This document shows, piece after piece, positions 59,029 to 64,000 of a stretch of 64,000 nucleotides of DNA; positions within the stretch are counted from its first letter, which is position 1; each line of letters opens with the position of its first letter. Source of the DNA: an uncultured Anaerolineae bacterium. Lineage in GTDB: Bacteria; Chloroflexota; Anaerolineae; Promineifilales; Promineifilaceae. Position numbers and translations under genes: made by a program. The stretch is from the NCBI GenBank assembly GCA_905479495.1, contig CAJQMR010000037.1:62001-126000 (forward strand). The letters run 5' to 3'. The notes beneath the pieces were generated by a model. It made no database searches. It saw only the letters and a program-made list of their open reading frames with translations, and had not been told where the DNA came from.

Positions 59029-61500
59029 TTAAGGGGCGGCAAGCTTTGTTAATTCGCCGTCACTGAGCCGATAAGCAGCATGATTTGGGAACAGGGCCCG
59101 AAGTGAGAGGTTGTTGGTGGTGCCAAGGTCGCGAGCGAAGATGAGACGGCCGTTTAAGCTGCCTTCATTCCCCAAAAACAGTTCGCCGTACTCCCACCAA
59201 TTGCCTGTGGGGCTTTCTACAAAAATGAGCGCTTGTTCGTCGGGTGGCACGGCCGTTTCCACCTGTGCTACCTTGTCTCCCTCGACAAAATTAAAGCCCC
59301 GGTAGCTTTGCGCATACTGTGGCAGTGTGTTGAAAACATTGCCTAAAATGAGAAGCGAGAGCGGAATGGCCGTCAGCCACCACCCCCATCGCCCCGCCAG
59401 CCAGCGGGCCAGCGCCTGTGCTCCGCGCGCCGTCAGCAGCAGCAGCGCAGGCAGCGCCCCATACAGGTAGCGTGGTCCATACATGATGCCAGAATGCCAG
59501 TAAAACGCCTCCGCCGCCACCAACGACATCAGTGTGGCCAGTAAAATCCAGTCGGTAGGAGACGGCCGTTTTAGAATAAACGCCAGCCAAATAAAGCTAA
59601 AGGTGAACAAAGGCATCCAGCCAAAAAGGTCGCTTTGCAAGGTTTCCCAGTTGCGCAAAATGTTATGCAGACCGCGCTGTGGTGTGTGGCCGCGTGGCGG
59701 CTGGCTGGGATCGGTGCGCCACAGAATGGCGTAGCCTGGTGCTTCGTCTAGCAGCTCAATATTCATGAGGTTGGGCGCTTCGCCCACGTCGTCGCCAAAG
59801 CCGAGCTGATCGTAGGGCCAGTAGAGCAGGCGCGGGTCTTGCCATGGGTCACCCGTGACGGCCCATTGATAGGCAAATAGCAGCGCTACCAACGGCAGCA
59901 GCCCGGCCAGCCAAACGGCACCTTTTGGCAAACGCTGCCGCCAGGGCAGGGGGCTTGTCCAGGTAGTGAGCAGGAAAAAGGGGGCAGTGATGGCAACGGC
60001 CGTTAACTGCCGCGTCAAAAAAGCCATGCCCGCCGCCAATCCAGCTACCAATGGCCAGAGAGAGGAACACTGAGTTACACAGAGATAGCGCAGAGTTTCA
60101 CGGAGGTTTGTTAAGCTATTTTTTCCCCCCTGCGTAACTCTGCGTGTTCTCCGCGTTTCTCCGCGTTCCTGCTTTTTCCTCCCCACAGCGCGCTCCCAAC
60201 AGACCATAAATAAAATCAACCAAAATAATTCCGCCGCGTGGGCCATTTGGCTGCCAGAAAGGAAGAGAAAGAAAGGCGAGAGTGTCATCAATCCGGCAGC
60301 GAGCAGGCCGATACGGCCGTTCACCAATCGTCGCCCCAACTGATACATCAGCGGCACCGTTAGGCTAGCCAGCAGCGGATTGATGAGCCAGGGAGCCTTG
60401 AGCAGAACGCCCAGCGCCAGCACAACTGGATAACCGGGGGGATATTTGCCAAACCAACGGCCGTTTTGCACCAGCAGAAACTCTTGCTTAAAAAAGTTTG
60501 GCAGGATTGGCGCTGGTGCCCATAAATCACCCCGGGCCATGGTTTGCGCCTGGAACAGGTAGGTGAGCGAATCCTGCACGTGCGGCACGCGGGCCAGTAC
60601 GTCGCTGGCGATGAAGGTGGTGAGGGCGAAGGTGAGCAGAGTGAGGAAGACGACAGCAGCTTTTTCCAGACTGTGGCTTGAAGCGGCTTCTTTTGGGAAC
60701 GCAGAGTTACGCGGAGATACCGCAGAGGGGCGCTGAGTTTTTAAAAAACTCTCTGTGAAACTCTGTGGCTTCTCTGTGCCCCTCTGTGTTCCTTTTTTGA
60801 TTAACCAGATAATTCCTAGCAGAAGCAATGCCGCCTGATGTCCGGTGAGCAACAATCGCAGCAAGGATTGTGCCTGCTGCAAAAATGGTTTTTGGAAAGG
60901 GATGCCGATGAGGGGAGTGGTGGCACGGCCGTTTTCCCATTCCCACCACACGCCCCGTCGATCTGCCCCATCAACTAAAAAGACAAAGCCTGTTTGCCCA
61001 TCAGGATGCAGCAGCAGCAACCCCGCTTCCTCTTCGGCTCGCCGGAGTGTGCTGGTGAGGATGAAATCAGCCTGAACTGGCTGGTGAAATAGCAGGCTGT
61101 TTTGGCTGGTCGTGCCGCGCAGCTCGCCCCAGCGCGTGGTCCAACCACCGTTCACTGTTTGCCACGCGTTTGGGTTGAGTTGGTTAAAGTTTTGCCGCCA
61201 TAGAGGCTGCCCGTCGGCAGAAAACAGGTTGAGATCGGCCCAGGCGGTATGGGGTGCCAGCCAGCGCAGCGGTGGGTAGCTGGCCAGCTCAATGCGGCCT
61301 CGGGTGGGCTGCGCTGCGACCAATCCCACCTGGCTGCCTGCACCCATATTGGGGCAGTCGATGCCAATGTACCGTTCTGGCACGGCGGCAATGCAGCGAC
61401 CATTGATTACTTGAAGGGAAACGGCCGTTTCTTCTCCCATTGCCCACATGTAGAGCAAAATGAGCAGGCCATTGATCAGCCAAAACCAACTTCGTCGCAT
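59029..61500 (-). CDS. GT39-type (ArnT/PMT-like) membrane glycosyltransferase with two in-frame repeat elements
   Basis: 823 residues, 10-12 membrane helices. The GT-C hallmark is VPHVQDSLTYLFQAQTMARG (about residues 305-325), followed by FGKYPPGYPVVLALG. Such enzymes transfer a sugar from a polyprenyl phosphate outside the membrane. Two hydrophilic stretches, one near residues 233-265 (TQRGTEKPQSFTESFLKTQ) and one near 440-480 (ERGETRRTRRVTQGGKNS), are encoded by palindromic repeats and lie in loops. The protein starts five bases after the phosphatase stop. Nine or so ACGGCCGT copies occur in the gene. Confidence 0.82.
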   Translation of the reverse strand: MRRSWFWLINGLLILLYMWAMGEETAVSLQVINGRCIAAVPERYIGIDCPNMGAGSQVGLVAAQPTRGRIELASYPPLRWLAPHTAWADLNLFSADGQPLWRQNFNQLNPNAWQTVNGGWTTRWGELRGTTSQNSLLFHQPVQADFILTSTLRRAEEEAGLLLLHPDGQTGFVFLVDGADRRGVWWEWENGRATTPLIGIPFQKPFLQQAQSLLRLLLTGHQAALLLLGIIWLIKKGTQRGTEKPQSFTESFLKTQRPSAVSPRNSAFPKEAASSHSLEKAAVVFLTLLTFALTTFIASDVLARVPHVQDSLTYLFQAQTMARGDLWAPAPILPNFFKQEFLLVQNGRWFGKYPPGYPVVLALGVLLKAPWLINPLLASLTVPLMYQLGRRLVNGRIGLLAAGLMTLSPFFLFLSGSQMAHAAELFWLILFMVCWERAVGRKKQERGETRRTRRVTQGGKNSLTNLRETLRYLCVTQCSSLWPLVAGLAAGMAFLTRQLTAVAITAPFFLLTTWTSPLPWRQRLPKGAVWLAGLLPLVALLFAYQWAVTGDPWQDPRLLYWPYDQLGFGDDVGEAPNLMNIELLDEAPGYAILWRTDPSQPPRGHTPQRGLHNILRNWETLQSDLFGWMPLFTFSFIWLAFILKRPSPTDWILLATLMSLVAAEAFYWHSGIMYGPRYLYGALPALLLLTARGAQALARWLAGRWGWWLTAIPLSLLILGNVFNTLPQYAQSYRGFNFVEGDKVAQVETAVPPDEQALIFVESPTGNWWEYGELFLGNEGSLNGRLIFARDLGTTNNLSLRALFPNHAAYRLSDGELTKLAAP
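60060..60175. repeat. palindromic GCAGAGTT repeat inside the GT39-type gene (element 1)
   Basis: Left arm ACTGAGTTACACAGAGATAG and CGCAGAGTTTCACGGAGG; right arm CTGCGTAACTCTGCGTGTTC and TCCGCGTTTCTCCGCG. It forms a long imperfect palindrome translated in frame on the minus strand as about 39 polar residues. Confidence 0.78.
60699..60800. repeat. palindromic GCAGAGTT repeat inside the GT39-type gene (element 2)
   Basis: Left arm AACGCAGAGTTACGCGGAGA; right arm GAAACTCTGTGGCTTCTCTG and CCCCTCTGTGTTCC. Same family as element 1, translated in frame as about 33 polar residues. Confidence 0.78.
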
Positions 61501-61505
61501 AGCTG

Positions 61506-63578
61506 CTATTTTAGGCGGGTTACCACCATCAGGGTAATATCGTCAAACTGGGGAGCGTCACCAACAAACTGATTGACTGCATCGGCAATGGCGGTTTGCT
61601 GGACCGTGGCCGATCCGTTGGCCTTTTGCTGAGCGATAGCCAACATCCGTTCCTCGCCAAACTCTTCTTGCTGGTTGTTTTGTGCTTCTGGCACACCGTC
61701 GCTGTATAAAATCAGGCTTTCCCCGACACTAATTTGAATCGTTTCCTGCTGCCAAACCATCTCTTCAAACATGCCCAGCGGGATGCCCGTTTTTGTGAGG
61801 CGTTTTATTGTGGTACCGAGATGATAGGTGGGGTTGTGTCCAGCGTTGGCATAGGTGAAACGGCCGTTTTCCAGCTCTAACACGCCATAAAAAACCGTCA
61901 CAAATTGATCTGTTTCCGTATCCAGCAGAATGCGCTCGTTGGCCAGTTGCAGCGCCTTGCCCGGCTCATCCGGGAACTGCATGGCATAGGTGCGAATGAG
62001 CGTGCGGCTAAGCGCCATGTAAAGCGCTGCCCCGGTGCCTTTGTCGGCCACGTCGGCTACAACGAGTCCGAGACGGCCGTTTCCCAGCGGCACAAAATCG
62101 TAAAAGTCCCCGGACGTTTGCCGCGCGGGGATGAGTGCCGCGTCAAAATCCCAGCTTGGATGCTGCGGAATCTCGTTAGGCAAAAAGCTTTGCTGGATAC
62201 GTCCGGCAAAAGCCAGCTCCTGAGTCATCTTCTGGCGTTGCAACGTTTCTTGGTGTGTCTGCGCCCGGTAAAGGGCTGAGCCAATTTGGCTGGCCAGCTC
62301 TTGCAGTGTAGGCAGCACCTGATTGGGGACTCGGTCCGAGGGCAGGCGCTGCAAATAAATAGCACCAACACAATGCAGGGTCTCATCTTCACCAGCGATA
62401 ATAATCTTGACCAGAAAACGGTCGCCAGTAGGGATTGTCTCACCGGGAAGCGTTACCTTGCGCTCTACCAGACTTGTCTCCGTGGATTCGCGAATCTGCT
62501 GCCAAAGGGCATCGGTGACAGGTGGCCAGGCAGTGCTGGTTTGTAACGTGAAGGTCGGCCAGGAAATCTTCTGCTCATGGGGAAAATCGGTAAATAAACG
62601 TACAACGAGGTGAGCATTGGGGAAAAGTTGGGGCAGATGTTGTGCCAGAATGTTTTCAAGGGTGGAGCCGTCTGCCGGGGCGGTAATTAGCTCTTGGCCA
62701 AGTGTTTCAAGCCTTCTCAATTCTTTGCTTCGGATTTGGGTCAACATGTTGAACTGGCTCAAGAAGTAAGCCAGCATATTGGTCAAGGCAACGGCCAGAC
62801 AAAATGAAACAAATAAGGTGAGATTTTGTGCATCGTAGACGAGCGCCAGAGGCAAAGCAAACGGCACTGATACCACGGTTAAAAGCGTAACGCCACCGAG
62901 CAGTTGAAACAATGTTTGCCTGTTGAGAGGCTGCTCCGTGAGAATCGCCACACCCCAGGTAGGTAAAAAATAGACGATGAGGGGCATAAAGGCGAGTGCG
63001 ACAATGGCCCAAACGGCGGGCAGCCAATCGGTAAAACTGTTTGCCTGGAAAGGAAACTGGCCACCCGTGGCGGTGTACACTGTCCCTGTGACCAAAAGGA
63101 GAAACACACCGCTTCCACTTGATTGAATAAAGCTGCTAAGTGCCGAAATATAGGGGATGCTGCGTTGACGGCTACTTTGTAAGCCAGTGTGCACCGCAAA
63201 AGTCAGCCCCGCTATCCAGTTGACCCACAAAGCGCTTGGCCCATAAATAAGGAGAAGGGCCATGCTTAAGAGGTTGGAAAGAGAGGTGGAGAAGGGAAGT
63301 GTGATTCTCTCGGTAAGTGAAATTGGCAAGATAAACGGCCGTTTATCCAGTTGCGAAATAAGCAGCAGCAAAAAAAGCAAAATGCCCCAATTTTCTACCA
63401 AAATCGACCAGTCTGTGACTTGCCAAAGCCATATGTTGCCAGCCACGAAAAAGGGAATCAGGAAGTAGAAGTAAATCATCCCCAGTTGAGCCATTTCTTG
63501 CATGGCAGGCGGTTGGTTTTTGAGGTCAGGGAATAGCTTGTAGGTAAGCTGACGAAAATAGTTGGTTGCTTGTTGCAT
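61506..63578 (-). CDS. membrane PP2C/SpoIIE-type serine phosphatase
   Basis: 690 residues. Residues 1-270 hold about eight membrane helices, followed by a GAF-like region (about 290-430), a short linker (QKMTQELAFAGRIQQSFLP, the signal helix common in RsbU-like proteins) and the SpoIIE phosphatase. Metal-site motifs are SGDFYDFVPLGNG (about 489), VVADVADKGTGAALYM, LYSDGVPEAQ and PQFDDITLMVV. It likely removes phosphate from an anti-sigma antagonist, so controls a sigma factor; the partner is not in view. It is the first gene of a unit with the GT39-type gene. Confidence 0.9.
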   Translation of the reverse strand: MQQATNYFRQLTYKLFPDLKNQPPAMQEMAQLGMIYFYFLIPFFVAGNIWLWQVTDWSILVENWGILLFLLLLISQLDKRPFILPISLTERITLPFSTSLSNLLSMALLLIYGPSALWVNWIAGLTFAVHTGLQSSRQRSIPYISALSSFIQSSGSGVFLLLVTGTVYTATGGQFPFQANSFTDWLPAVWAIVALAFMPLIVYFLPTWGVAILTEQPLNRQTLFQLLGGVTLLTVVSVPFALPLALVYDAQNLTLFVSFCLAVALTNMLAYFLSQFNMLTQIRSKELRRLETLGQELITAPADGSTLENILAQHLPQLFPNAHLVVRLFTDFPHEQKISWPTFTLQTSTAWPPVTDALWQQIRESTETSLVERKVTLPGETIPTGDRFLVKIIIAGEDETLHCVGAIYLQRLPSDRVPNQVLPTLQELASQIGSALYRAQTHQETLQRQKMTQELAFAGRIQQSFLPNEIPQHPSWDFDAALIPARQTSGDFYDFVPLGNGRLGLVVADVADKGTGAALYMALSRTLIRTYAMQFPDEPGKALQLANERILLDTETDQFVTVFYGVLELENGRFTYANAGHNPTYHLGTTIKRLTKTGIPLGMFEEMVWQQETIQISVGESLILYSDGVPEAQNNQQEEFGEERMLAIAQQKANGSATVQQTAIADAVNQFVGDAPQFDDITLMVVTRLK

Positions 63579-63654
63579 ACTAGCCTATGTGAAAGCAGGA
63601 AGTCTCGCGGAATTAAGAATGACCGATTAATTGTAAGTTACCAAACGCAAATCG

Positions 63655-64000
63655 TCACACCCAATCATCTGGTTCGGCCGTTGGCTCATCGGGGAAGGTG
63701 CCTTCCAGATTAATCCAGGCCAGTTCTAAAGCCACAGCACGGAAGCTATCGTGCTGCAGCCGCTGCTGCCACAGCGCCTTTTCCTGTTCGCGGGGATCAA
63801 CATTACTGTCCACGCCGCGAATATTGTCTGCCAGCGTGTCGCCAAATATGTTGCCCCCGATGTTGTCTTCTACTGCATCGGCCAACCGCTCTTTCAAGCT
63901 GCGGCGGGCTTTGTGTTTACCTTCATCCAATTCACGCTGGAGGGCGGCTTTGGCTTCCGTCCAGTTCATCCGGCTAAAGCTGTGGATGAGCTGCTCGCGC
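63655..64000 (-). CDS. C-terminal part of an unknown protein (continues past window end)
   Basis: The frame is open from the stop at 63655 to the window edge. An ATG at 63969 exists, but the reading continues upstream (REQLIHSFSR before it) and no ribosome site stands before the ATG, so I treat it as a partial gene. The visible 115 residues are charged and helical (LQRELDEGKHKARRSLKERL) and end in an acidic tail (PDEPTAEPDDWV). No family recognised. Confidence 0.55.
   Translation of the reverse strand, partial: REQLIHSFSRMNWTEAKAALQRELDEGKHKARRSLKERLADAVEDNIGGNIFGDTLADNIRGVDSNVDPREQEKALWQQRLQHDSFRAVALELAWINLEGTFPDEPTAEPDDWV

Noticed and set aside
1..64000. tRNA, rRNA or other standard RNA genes
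   Set aside because: No T-arm plus acceptor-stem pattern or rRNA-like stretch was found by eye; a covariance-model scan would be needed to exclude weak cases.

Overview
The window looks like a stretch of a filamentous or free-living member of the Chloroflexota (Anaerolineae/Ardenticatenia side). This is an inference from gene content: a large MalT-type LuxR regulator, FemAB-type transferases, GT39/GT4 envelope genes, a Roco protein with an effector-associated tail, and an alternative FGGY pentulose kinase. GC content is moderate. There are no rRNA or tRNA genes and no CRISPR array. Nearly every gene carries the 8-bp palindrome ACGGCCGT; I counted about 85-90 copies by eye in 64 kb where about one is expected. 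It behaves like the HIP1 palindrome of cyanobacteria.

Layout. 1-8 kb: alpha/beta hydrolase (cut by the window edge), a YccF-type membrane protein, a LAL regulator and a secreted subtilisin. 8-20 kb: an isocitrate/isopropylmalate-type dehydrogenase, two tandem FemAB-like transferases, a coiled-coil/zinc-ribbon protein, an L,D-transpeptidase, a DsrE-like protein, a HAD phosphatase, a Dabb-cupin pair, an MFS transporter, an EEP nuclease/phosphatase, a small DMT transporter and a two-domain fasciclin protein. 20-27 kb: DNA polymerase I with proofreading motifs, two tandem PlsC-like acyltransferases, and a triple-FKBP lipoprotein coupled to a single-domain FKBP. 27-37 kb: a complete L-arabinose unit (ChvE-type binding protein, two-domain ATPase, permease, pentulokinase, AraD, AraA) read leftward from a LacI-family regulator, with visible promoters and GTTAACGTTAAC-type operators in the divergent region.

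38-49 kb is an accessory island. It holds a type IIG restriction-modification protein, a Roco (LRR-Roc-COR) GTPase one base downstream, a PD-(D/E)XK-like nuclease and two REP-associated tyrosine transposases (RAYTs). Each RAYT is bracketed by its own palindrome family: GTAGGGGCG...CGCCCCTAC around the first, and AACCTCCCGGAGGTT around the second. The palindromes also sit inside reading frames, in the restriction gene and in the first RAYT itself. A 129-bp copy of the 3' end of the Roco gene lies on the far side of the first RAYT.

49-64 kb: methyltransferase, aldo/keto reductase, an alkyltransferase-like repair protein, then a leftward signalling and envelope block. That block has a PAS/GAF histidine kinase, a response regulator, a membrane histidine kinase overlapping a GT4 glycosyltransferase that overlaps a methyltransferase, an unknown protein, a GT39-type membrane glycosyltransferase carrying two in-frame palindromic elements, a SpoIIE/PP2C phosphatase, and the C-terminal part of an unknown protein at the edge. 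The strongest candidates for something new are the paired RAYT/REP systems with in-gene insertions, the restriction-Roco pair, and the iterated ACGGCCGT palindrome.
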